A stretch of 12,540 bases of DNA, from the NCBI GenBank assembly GCA_029933365.1, contig JAOZOH010000081.1, positions 1-12,540 on the forward strand. Direction: 5' to 3'. The number at the start of each line of letters is the position of its first letter. Position 1 is the stretch's first letter. Positions 1-5,401 of the stretch are shown here, one piece after another. The notes under the pieces are model-generated. The model worked only from the letters and a program-made list of their open reading frames with translations. It had not been told where the DNA came from and searched no databases. The stretch is from Desulfuromusa sp. (GTDB taxonomy: Bacteria; Desulfobacterota; Desulfuromonadia; Desulfuromonadales; Geopsychrobacteraceae). The position numbers and the translations under genes were made by a program.

Positions 1-54
1 CAGCTTGCTCTCAAACCAAAGATTTAGAGTTGCACTTACAAGTTGAATTCAGGG

Positions 55-93
55 AAAGCCGGGCAATCAGTTGAATATTGATTGCCCGGCTTT
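55..93. terminator. Strong hairpin, probable bidirectional terminator
   Basis: A perfect 15-bp inverted repeat (AAAGCCGGGCAATCA at 55-69 and its reverse complement at 79-93) encloses a 9-nt loop. It begins one base beyond the stop codon of the minus-strand antiporter gene. On the plus strand the stem is followed by a T-rich stretch (tttcttattt), so it could also end a plus-strand transcript entering from the left of the window. On the minus strand only three Ts follow the GC-rich part before CCC, so the T tract is weak in that direction. The first 54 bases hold nothing I can identify. Confidence 0.8.
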
Positions 94-94
94 C

Positions 95-1831
95 TTATTT
101 CTCCAGACTCAGCTGTCTGAATGCTGCCAGGACGTCATTCTGACTGAGAATGCCGAGCAGCTTTTTTGGTTCCTCCGGGTCGACAACCGGGAAGTAGCTG
201 ATATTGCGTTTTTTCTGCAATGTCTTCAATGCTTCACGCAAGGGGATATCGGGAGAAATAGCGTGGTGTGGTGCCGAAACCAGATCGCGGGCGACCAATA
301 ATCCTGAGAGGGATTGATCAAACAGGAGGTTGCGAATATCAGTGTAATTGATAATGCCAACAAAGTTCTGGTCGTCATCAACGACCGGAAAGCGGTCGTA
401 GCGGCTGTGAGCAATAATATTTAAAAGCTCCTGAAATGGCGTACCATGATGGATGGTCTCAACATTGTGCCGCATCACATGGCGGACCAGAATATCCCCA
501 GGATTATCCAAATTATGTCCAGCGGGGAGGCCGAGATTGTTGCGGAAATGGTTGGCGACGCTATGCAGTCCTTCCATGCCACTTTGCGGCGCTCGCTTAC
601 GTAATAATGAGAGTAATGGAACCTCGCCCGATTTAACCAATCCGCAGCGAACCGCCAGTGGGCCGATCAACTCAAAAATAACAACCGAGCCAAGAATGAT
701 CGTTTCGACCAGTCTGCCACCTTCTGGCCACTGTTTGGATAGTGTCGCTGCGAGTCCGATGGCCATCCCGGCCTGAGCAAGTAAGGTCATACCGACATAG
801 GTTTGCTCGCGTTGTCCAAATTTCCCCAAGCGGGCGCCGAGAGAGGCGCCAACCAGCTTTCCACAGGCTCTGGCAAAAACATAGGTGACCCCGAGCAGGC
901 CGATATGTGCCAGAGTGGCAATATGCAAGTTGGCTCCGGCGAGGACAAAAAACACCACATAAAGAGGGTAGTCAATTTCATTTAGAGATTTTAACAGTCG
1001 CTCCCAGCGAGGTGAACTGTCAGCCAGAATCATCCCTAAAGCCATACAGGATAGAAGTGGTTCCAGTCCAAGAGCACGGCTGATAACGGCAACTGCTGTC
1101 ACCCCACCGAGCAGCAGAATTTTATGCTCGCTGGGTAATTCCATCCGTTGTGCCCAGAGCGACATCAAAAAGCCAAAGCTACCTCCCAGAAGCAAAGGAA
1201 CACTCAACTGATAGAAAATTGATATAAATCCACCATCAGGGGAAACCAGTAACTGTACTGCAATCGTAAAGGCAAAGACTGAAAACAGATTATTCAGACT
1301 GACCAGTGTCAATACCAATCTGGTAATTGGTCCTTCGGCTTCATATTCGCGCACCACCATCAAGGTTGCCGCCGGAGCTGTGGCTATACTGATGGTTCCG
1401 GTAAACATGCCGAATAGCAGAGAGGTTTGTCCAAGACTCAAACCGGTGACGGTTTGCTGTACCATAAACTGATTGGCGACAAAAACGGAGATCCCGACCA
1501 GAACACCGGTAAGTATGACTTCAGTCAACGAAAAGATGAGGATGCGCTGTTTCCAGCGGCGCAGATTCTCAGTGCGCAATTGACCACCAATATTCATCAG
1601 GATTAATGCCAGAGCAACATCAGAAATCAGGCGTAGTTCTTCCAAAGCCTGGTGGGAAACTAGCTGGGGAAGTTTAAGCAGTTCCGCAAACGAAGGACCA
1701 ACCAGTAATCCGGCAAGCAGATAACCGGTGACGCGGGGAATTCGACAGAAAGATGCAAAACGACCACCAATCAGGGCGGCGATTAAAATAACGGCAAGGG
1801 TGTAAATTATGTGAAAAGAATCTACAGGCAT
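95..1831 (-). CDS. CPA2-type cation:proton antiporter with C-terminal CBS pair
   Basis: An inner-membrane monovalent cation/proton antiporter of the Kef/NapA (CPA2) type, 578 residues. About 12-13 hydrophobic segments span residues 8-400. The early segment with RIPRVTGYLLAGLLVGPS (30-47) is typical of CPA2 antiporters. After a soluble linker, two CBS domains follow (about 450-505 with YDRFPVVDDD, and 513-572 with ISYFPVVD). These usually bind adenine nucleotides and gate transport; no RCK/TrkA-N domain is present, unlike KefB/KefC. The stretch where CPA2 proteins usually carry a Q/N-D pair reads LNN (179-181) here. Start: ATG at 1831 with an in-frame stop a few codons upstream and no convincing Shine-Dalgarno sequence. 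It is transcribed alone, diverging from the MBL gene, and ends at the hairpin 55-93. The transported ion (K+ or Na+) cannot be read from sequence. Confidence 0.9.
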   Translation of the reverse strand: MPVDSFHIIYTLAVILIAALIGGRFASFCRIPRVTGYLLAGLLVGPSFAELLKLPQLVSHQALEELRLISDVALALILMNIGGQLRTENLRRWKQRILIFSLTEVILTGVLVGISVFVANQFMVQQTVTGLSLGQTSLLFGMFTGTISIATAPAATLMVVREYEAEGPITRLVLTLVSLNNLFSVFAFTIAVQLLVSPDGGFISIFYQLSVPLLLGGSFGFLMSLWAQRMELPSEHKILLLGGVTAVAVISRALGLEPLLSCMALGMILADSSPRWERLLKSLNEIDYPLYVVFFVLAGANLHIATLAHIGLLGVTYVFARACGKLVGASLGARLGKFGQREQTYVGMTLLAQAGMAIGLAATLSKQWPEGGRLVETIILGSVVIFELIGPLAVRCGLVKSGEVPLLSLLRKRAPQSGMEGLHSVANHFRNNLGLPAGHNLDNPGDILVRHVMRHNVETIHHGTPFQELLNIIAHSRYDRFPVVDDDQNFVGIINYTDIRNLLFDQSLSGLLVARDLVSAPHHAISPDIPLREALKTLQKKRNISYFPVVDPEEPKKLLGILSQNDVLAAFRQLSLEK

Positions 1832-1852
1832 GGCAAACCAATGTTAAAGTAT

Positions 1853-1878
1853 TGTTACTATTTATTTTTTGTCATAAT
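1853..1878 (-). promoter_or_regulatory. Possible promoter of the antiporter gene
   Basis: Reading the minus strand upstream of the antiporter start there is ATGACA (5 of 6 to the -35 consensus), a 16-bp AT-rich spacer and AATACT (4 of 6 to the -10 consensus). The -35 end touches the left target-site repeat of the MITE-like element, so the element would have landed immediately upstream of, or inside, this control region. This is a weak match in AT-rich DNA and may be chance. Confidence 0.25.
1874..1878. repeat. Left target-site duplication ATAAT
   Basis: ATAAT directly abuts the left terminal inverted repeat and is repeated at 2040-2044, directly abutting the right one. Five identical bases could be chance in AT-rich DNA, but the exact abutment on both sides supports a transposition footprint. 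Confidence 0.65.
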
Positions 1879-2039
1879 CTTGGATCAGTGAGTAAACGGT
1901 AGATAAAGAGTATAGGTGCTTGGATTGAATAAGTGGTTCAAAAATCTCAAGCTGCACCCAGAGGTTCAGCGGTAATTTTGGAACGCTTAGGCAATTCAAT
2001 GACTTGTGCTATTTGCCGCCGAGGACTCACTGATTCAAG
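1879..2039. mobile_element. MITE-like element, 161 bp, with TIRs and target duplication
   Basis: The left end CTTGGATCAGTGAGT (1879-1893) and the right end ACTCACTGATTCAAG (2025-2039) are inverted repeats matching at 14 of 15 positions. A further CCG/CGG match lies just inside (left CGG at 1897-1899, right CCG at 2019-2021). Both ends are flanked by the direct repeat ATAAT (1874-1878 and 2040-2044), as expected for a 5-bp target-site duplication. The element is too short for a transposase, so it would be a non-autonomous miniature element mobilised in trans. Inside, on the minus strand, there is one open stretch of 28 codons (2030 to 1947, GTG to TGA) without a Shine-Dalgarno sequence; I regard it as a remnant or chance. 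I cannot name the parent IS family. The element fills most of the divergent intergenic region. Confidence 0.75.
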
Positions 2040-2044
2040 ATAAT
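2040..2044. repeat. Right target-site duplication ATAAT
   Basis: The second copy of ATAAT, immediately after the right inverted repeat. It pairs with the copy at 1874-1878. Confidence 0.65.
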
Positions 2045-2123
2045 ATCATGTTTATTAGTAAATAGTGTCGAAAATGGAAATGTTTGGTAGTTGCATTTGG
2101 CATATTTGGAAAAGAAAGGTGCA

Positions 2124-2879
2124 ATGACTATGATAAAAACTTCTGTCTCTCTTTACTGTATTGGTACGGGAGATGCTTTTGGCAGCGGCGGGCGCCTCAA
2201 TAGCTGTTTTCATCTTGCCGCTGCGGGTGAACAGATACTGCTTGATTGCGGATGCTCCAGCTTGATTGGAATGCAACGTTGTGGAATCATCCCATCTGAG
2301 ATCGATACGGTTATTATCAGTCATCTCCATGGCGACCATTTTGGTGGGATTCCCTATCTGTTACTGGAAGGGAAATATGCCAGTCAGCGGACCAGACCTT
2401 TGACTTTAATCGGGCCGCCAGGATTACAGCAACAGGTTGAGGCCGCGGCAGAAGCACTTTACCCTGGGCTTCTCTGTAAGAGGTTTAACTTTCCAATCGA
2501 ATATCTGTTGCTCGATCCAAAAAAACCGTTGCAGATAAAATCTGCACAAATTGAGGGTTTTCAGGTCAAACATGGTAACAGCCAGCATGCTTATGGATTA
2601 CGCGTTGAAATTTCTGGAAAGATTATCAGTTATACTGGCGACACTGAATGGACAGCCAACCTGGTTCCTCTGGCGCAGGGAAGTGATCTGTTCATTGCAG
2701 AATGTTTTGCTTATGACCAGCCGGTTCCCTCGCATCTGGATTATCTGACTTTGCTGCAAAAGAAAAATCAGTTGGGTTGTCAAAGGATGGTGCTCACCCA
2801 CATGGGGCCGGCGATGCTGGCACAAGCAGACCAATTGGAACTGGAAACCCTGAATGACGGAAAGATCATAGTCCTCTGA
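2124..2879 (+). CDS. MBL-fold metallo-hydrolase (RNase Z/PhnP-like)
   Basis: A cytoplasmic metallo-beta-lactamase-fold hydrolase, 251 residues from this start, full length for the RNase Z/PhnP-like group. The metal-binding set is visible: SHLHGDH (H67, H69, D71, H72), H150 in VKHG, D173 in YTGDTEW and H226 in LTHM; H204 in PSHLDY is a further candidate. An active dinuclear, probably zinc, phosphodiesterase or related hydrolase is therefore likely. The substrate is unknown; the long exosite arm of tRNase Z is not evident, so I do not call it rnz. Start: ATG at 2124, with AAAGG at 2115-2119 just upstream; ATG at 2130 is equally possible. It lies downstream of the MITE-like element and probably shares a transcript with the secreted-protein gene that follows after 50 nt. 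Confidence 0.88.
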   Translation: MTMIKTSVSLYCIGTGDAFGSGGRLNSCFHLAAAGEQILLDCGCSSLIGMQRCGIIPSEIDTVIISHLHGDHFGGIPYLLLEGKYASQRTRPLTLIGPPGLQQQVEAAAEALYPGLLCKRFNFPIEYLLLDPKKPLQIKSAQIEGFQVKHGNSQHAYGLRVEISGKIISYTGDTEWTANLVPLAQGSDLFIAECFAYDQPVPSHLDYLTLLQKKNQLGCQRMVLTHMGPAMLAQADQLELETLNDGKIIVL

Positions 2880-2890
2880 TGGGTGGGTTC

Positions 2891-2903
2891 CTTCGTGTCG
2901 AAG
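2891..2903 (+). other. Small intercistronic hairpin
   Basis: CTTCG-tgt-CGAAG forms a 5-bp stem between the MBL gene and the secreted-protein gene, followed by a T-rich stretch (atctctttat). It might be a weak attenuator or a processing site. The stem is short and may be chance. Confidence 0.25.
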
Positions 2904-2929
2904 ATCTCTTTATATAAAAAGGAGAAATT

Positions 2930-3424
2930 ATGAAGATTATGGCAGTGGTTCTTTTGGCTTTCCTGATGACCTCATCCTCTGTGTTTGCATTGGAGTATCA
3001 AGTCAATGTGGTGCAAAAAGGGGGCAACCTTTATTGGGCAGCAACTGAAAAAATGTACATCCAGACCGAATATTGTTTTGAGAGTGCTGATCCGGCAGTT
3101 CTTCTCCTGCGTATAGATGGTGATAGTGGGGAAATAACGTTCACGGAATCCGGGCGTAAATGCGATGTGAAGATGATCTACGGACAAGCTCAACTGGAGG
3201 CGGGGAAATACTCGATAAAAGTGAGCCGGGATGACGATAATTGGTATGGGATCGTGGGTAAAAATATGGCATTAAATACCAGTGGCTGCTTGAGTCTGGT
3301 TGATGACATGCAGGCCAGCCTGCAGATGAACGCGGATGGAACAGGGATCTTGTCCATCCCTGATGCCGACGAAAAATGTGCGGTTGAAGGGGTTTATTCA
3401 AAAGCTCAGCTGAAGCTGGAATAA
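2930..3424 (+). CDS. Secreted protein with two copies of a two-cysteine module
   Basis: A family I do not recognise; 164 residues. Residues 1-20 form a clear Sec signal peptide (hydrophobic MAVVLLAFLM, cleavage probably after VFA at 18-20), so the protein is periplasmic or secreted. The mature part contains two related units. Unit 1 runs from C49 to C78, then V80, Y84 and AQLE. Unit 2 runs from C120 to C150, then V152, Y156 and AQLK. In both, two cysteines are 29-30 residues apart, a Gly and Ile-containing strand lies between them (GEITF, GILSI), and the unit closes with KC-x-V-x3-Y-x2-AQL. All four cysteines are in these units, suggesting one disulfide per unit. Start: ATG with GGAG at 2921-2924, 5 nt upstream. 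It sits behind the MBL gene on the same strand and ends before the shared terminator at 3531-3560. Function unknown. Confidence 0.85.
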   Translation: MKIMAVVLLAFLMTSSSVFALEYQVNVVQKGGNLYWAATEKMYIQTEYCFESADPAVLLLRIDGDSGEITFTESGRKCDVKMIYGQAQLEAGKYSIKVSRDDDNWYGIVGKNMALNTSGCLSLVDDMQASLQMNADGTGILSIPDADEKCAVEGVYSKAQLKLE

Positions 3425-3530
3425 TACCAGCATATTGATCAGAGCTGCCAATAAAGATGATGCGGAAACTTTGACGGCATTGACCTTCAAATCAAGGGGA
3501 TACTGCTGGGGATATCCAGATAGACCAATA

Positions 3531-3560
3531 AAAAAAGGCAGCCAATCGGCTGCCCTTTTT
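3531..3560. terminator. Bidirectional intrinsic terminator
   Basis: GGCAGCC (3537-3543), loop AATC, GGCTGCC (3548-3554). A run of A precedes the stem and CTTTTT follows it on the plus strand; on the minus strand the stem is followed directly by six Ts. It is a good rho-independent terminator in both directions and separates the plus-strand secreted-protein gene from the converging minus-strand mini-membrane-protein genes. Confidence 0.92.
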
Positions 3561-3583
3561 GCGTTAAATTTCTATTCGTTATC

Positions 3584-3808
3584 TTAGTTCTTAGCGGTAG
3601 CAGCTTTACGACCACTTTGCTTGACAGCAGCTTTAGTCATACCGAAGAGGGTCAATACAGCAGGAACCAGTTGAGCAACGATCAACAAGGCACAGAACCC
3701 GACAAACAGAAGAACCAGGATGCCACTATTATAGGTTTGAGTTGTATCAACAGCAAATGCAGGTACGGCGAACAGGCTCAGGGTCAGTGTAGTGATGATT
3801 GCTTTCAT
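3584..3808 (-). CDS. Mini membrane protein, paralog B (74 aa, QLVPA motif)
   Basis: A small protein of unknown function. Residues 1-19 look like a Sec signal peptide (cleavage after AFA). The mature protein of about 55 residues has a short polar N-terminus (VDTTQTYNSG), one hydrophobic segment (about 30-57) and a basic tail (KQSGRKAATAKN). The membrane segment carries Gly, Gln and Pro in the shared signature GF-x-AL-x-IV-x-QLVPA. It is clearly paralogous to the 74-residue product of the next gene upstream: 14 of 21 residues are identical across the core. Start: ATG at 3808 preceded by AAGGAG with a 6-nt gap, an excellent site. It lies 47 nt behind its paralog with no terminator between and probably shares its sigma-54 promoter. 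It ends before the terminator 3531-3560. The good ribosome site, the paralog and the signal peptide make it a real gene despite its size. Confidence 0.85.
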   Translation of the reverse strand: MKAIITTLTLSLFAVPAFAVDTTQTYNSGILVLLFVGFCALLIVAQLVPAVLTLFGMTKAAVKQSGRKAATAKN

Positions 3809-3855
3809 GATGATCTCCTTTAAAAGTTTAATTTATTTGTTTATTTCGTATCGTT

Positions 3856-4080
3856 TTAGTGAGTTGTAACTTCTTTATGATCACGGCCAAATAGCCCTTT
3901 GAGAGCACCAATCAACATGATTGTTGCAGGAACCAATTGACAGACAATGATTAGAGCAAAGAAGCCGATGAACAAAGAGAGGAGCAATCCACCACCACTT
4001 GCACTGTTGCTACCTGCTGCAAAAGCTGAAGAAGAAAAAGTGATCAGGGCGATTAATGTATTGCGTAATGTGTTTTTCAT
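3856..4080 (-). CDS. Mini membrane protein, paralog A (74 aa, QLVPA motif)
   Basis: Unknown function; the same length and architecture as its downstream paralog. Signal peptide 1-21 (hydrophobic LIALITFSSSAFA, cleavage near AFA/AG), a short Ser/Gly-rich N-terminus (GSNSASGGG), one membrane segment (about 31-60) with the signature GF-x-AL-x-IV-x-QLVPA, then a short charged tail (GRDHKEVTTH). The reading frame stays open far upstream to 4233, but ATG at 4080 is the right start: GGAGG (4086-4090) lies 5 nt upstream, the signal peptide begins there, and the sigma-54 promoter at 4138-4155 is inside the longer version. After cleavage the predicted topology is N-outside, C-inside. Small signal-peptide plus one-TM proteins include filamentous-phage coat proteins, VirB2/TrbC pilins and stress-related mini-proteins; I see no decisive similarity to any of these. 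Confidence 0.85.
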   Translation of the reverse strand: MKNTLRNTLIALITFSSSAFAAGSNSASGGGLLLSLFIGFFALIIVCQLVPATIMLIGALKGLFGRDHKEVTTH

Positions 4081-4137
4081 GATGTCCTCCATCTCTATGT
4101 TTGAATTGCTTTTTTGTTTGCTTATGACCAGATATAA

Positions 4138-4155
4138 AGCAGTGACCGTGCCAAG
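4138..4155 (-). promoter_or_regulatory. Sigma-54 (RpoN) promoter
   Basis: The minus strand reads TTGGCACG-GTCA-CTGCT. The -24 element TTGGCACG is a complete consensus match. The -12 element CTGCT differs from TTGCT/A at one base. GG and GC are at the required spacing (TGGCACG, four bases, then xTGC). The predicted start is near 4127, leaving a leader of about 46 nt before ATG 4080. Sigma-54 promoters depend on an AAA+ enhancer-binding protein acting from upstream, so these two mini-membrane-protein genes should be switched on by a specific signal. No regulator gene is in the window. Confidence 0.82.
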
Positions 4156-4392
4156 TTGAAATAAAAAACATAAAATAATCCATAACTCACTGAAAACAAA
4201 AGATAAATAATTTATTTTAGAGATGAGAAACAAAGATGCTTAGATATTCACCTGTATAAAGAGGACATACAGTTGGAGGGAGGAACTCCGCAAGACAGTA
4301 AGCTAATAAAATCATAACTACTTGAAATAAAAGCAATTTATCAGGAAATATAAATTGTATATATTTTTATTGGCGTAAATATTTTTTTTATG
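4156..4392. other. AT-rich non-coding region upstream of the sigma-54 promoter
   Basis: No gene is supported here. The region is strongly AT-rich from about 4300 to 4390. It contains an inverted repeat AAATATA-n7-TATATTT (4346-4366), about 200 bp upstream of the -24 element, a usual distance for an enhancer-binding-protein site, but in such AT-rich DNA it may be chance. A short G-rich patch with GGAG-gaa-CTCC occurs near 4280-4290. Bent AT-rich DNA upstream of a sigma-54 promoter could help DNA looping; that is inference. Confidence 0.4.
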
Positions 4393-4441
4393 CACAGAGG
4401 GAAAGGGCTTTGTGGCTTCTTAAAAACCCTTTCCCTCTGTG
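4393..4441 (-). terminator. Long hairpin just after the dehydrogenase stop codon, no T tract
   Basis: CACAGAGGGAAAGGG (4393-4407) pairs perfectly with CCCTTTCCCTCTGTG (4427-4441) around a 19-nt loop. It starts three bases beyond the stop codon of the D-2-hydroxyacid dehydrogenase gene. On the minus strand the stem is followed by CATAAAAAAAT, not by T, so it is not a classical intrinsic terminator. It may stabilise the 3' end of the mRNA or act with rho. On the plus strand it is preceded by, not followed by, a T run. Confidence 0.6.
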
Positions 4442-4444
4442 GTA

Positions 4445-5401
4445 TCAGACAACCTGATTTTGTGGGGTAGCATTCTGAAAGGCGACAATATTTGCAACGA
4501 CAATATCAAGCAAGCGTTGCCTTGCCTCAGCGGTTGCCCAGGCTATATGTGGGGTGATGAGGCAGTTTGGCGCAGAGAATAGAGGATTGTCTTCGGACGG
4601 AGGTTCCTGAGATAGAACATCGGTGGCATAGCCCCCCAGATAGCCATCCTCTAGAGCTTCGGCAACTGCCTCTTCATTGATAAGTTGGCCGCGGCCGGTA
4701 TTGATCAACAATGCTCCTTGTTTGACGCGTGCCAGACGGGCCGTGTTGACCAGATTCTCGGTTTCTTCTGTGAGGGGACAATTCAGGCTGATGATATCGG
4801 AGTCAGAAAATAGGTTATCGATATCAACAAATTCAAATTCTGTCTCCTGCTGATGTTTCTCAGGATGAGCAGTCTGTATCAGGATTTGCATGCCAAACGC
4901 TTTGGCAATTTGTGCCACTTGTCGTCCAATCTGACCATAGCCGACGACTCCCATAGTTTTCCCCGCCAGTTCAATCAAGGGACGATCTCTGAAACTGAAG
5001 TCAGGGCAGGTTGCCCAATCTCCCTGTCGTACCATTGCGGCATGATGGCCAACTTGCTGGGTCATTTCCAGCAACAGGGCAAATACCATCTGCACCACCG
5101 ATCCGGTACTGTAACCGGGAACATTTGTGACAATAATATTGTGTTTTTTGGCGGCTTCCAGGTCGACAACATTAACACCCGTAGCCAGCACACCGATATA
5201 TTGCAGTTTTGGTAGCTTGGCTAATGTATCGGCTGAAATAACGGTTTTATTGGTGAGTATAATCTCTGCATCGTATGCACTATCGACAATCTGCTCAATA
5301 CTTGTGCGTGGATGAATAATACAAGAGCCTAATTCCTTTAATGGCGCCCAATCGAGGTCTCCGGGATTAAGAGTATAGCCGTCCAGAACGACAATTTTCA
5401 T
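4445..5401 (-). CDS. D-2-hydroxyacid dehydrogenase, glycerate dehydrogenase/hydroxypyruvate reductase type
   Basis: A cytoplasmic NAD(P)-dependent oxidoreductase of the D-isomer-specific 2-hydroxyacid dehydrogenase family, 318 residues, the usual full length. Seen: the segment NVPGYSTGSVVQ (93-104) typical of the glycerate dehydrogenase/hydroxypyruvate reductase branch; the nucleotide-binding GYGQIG (154-159); and the catalytic triad R237 (NTGRGQ), E266 (QEPP) and H285 (TPHIAW). An acidic residue at the end of the second strand is not evident (QTAHPEK, 176-182), so NADPH may be used as well as NADH; this is a guess. The likely reaction is hydroxypyruvate or glyoxylate to D-glycerate or glycolate, but 2-ketoacid substrates are possible. 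The start codon overlaps the stop of the diguanylate cyclase gene (ATGA), indicating translational coupling. A 15-bp hairpin follows the stop. Confidence 0.9.
   Translation of the reverse strand: MKIVVLDGYTLNPGDLDWAPLKELGSCIIHPRTSIEQIVDSAYDAEIILTNKTVISADTLAKLPKLQYIGVLATGVNVVDLEAAKKHNIIVTNVPGYSTGSVVQMVFALLLEMTQQVGHHAAMVRQGDWATCPDFSFRDRPLIELAGKTMGVVGYGQIGRQVAQIAKAFGMQILIQTAHPEKHQQETEFEFVDIDNLFSDSDIISLNCPLTEETENLVNTARLARVKQGALLINTGRGQLINEEAVAEALEDGYLGGYATDVLSQEPPSEDNPLFSAPNCLITPHIAWATAEARQRLLDIVVANIVAFQNATPQNQVV

Noticed and set aside
1930..1960. tRNA T-arm-like sequence (GTGGTTCAAAAATC)
   Set aside because: No acceptor stem, D-arm or anticodon arm fits around it.
2091..2123. TTG start at 2091 for the MBL hydrolase
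   Set aside because: It would add 11 residues with no ribosome site; the ATGs at 2124 and 2130 have AAAGG just upstream and MBL proteins of this type begin close to there.
4081..4233. N-terminal extension of mini membrane protein A to 4233
   Set aside because: The extension would cover the sigma-54 promoter and hide the signal peptide; GGAGG precisely precedes ATG 4080.
4256..4310. c-di-GMP (GEMM) riboswitch in the G-rich patch near the signalling genes
   Set aside because: The conserved GEMM core and stems are absent, and no gene is correctly placed downstream of it.
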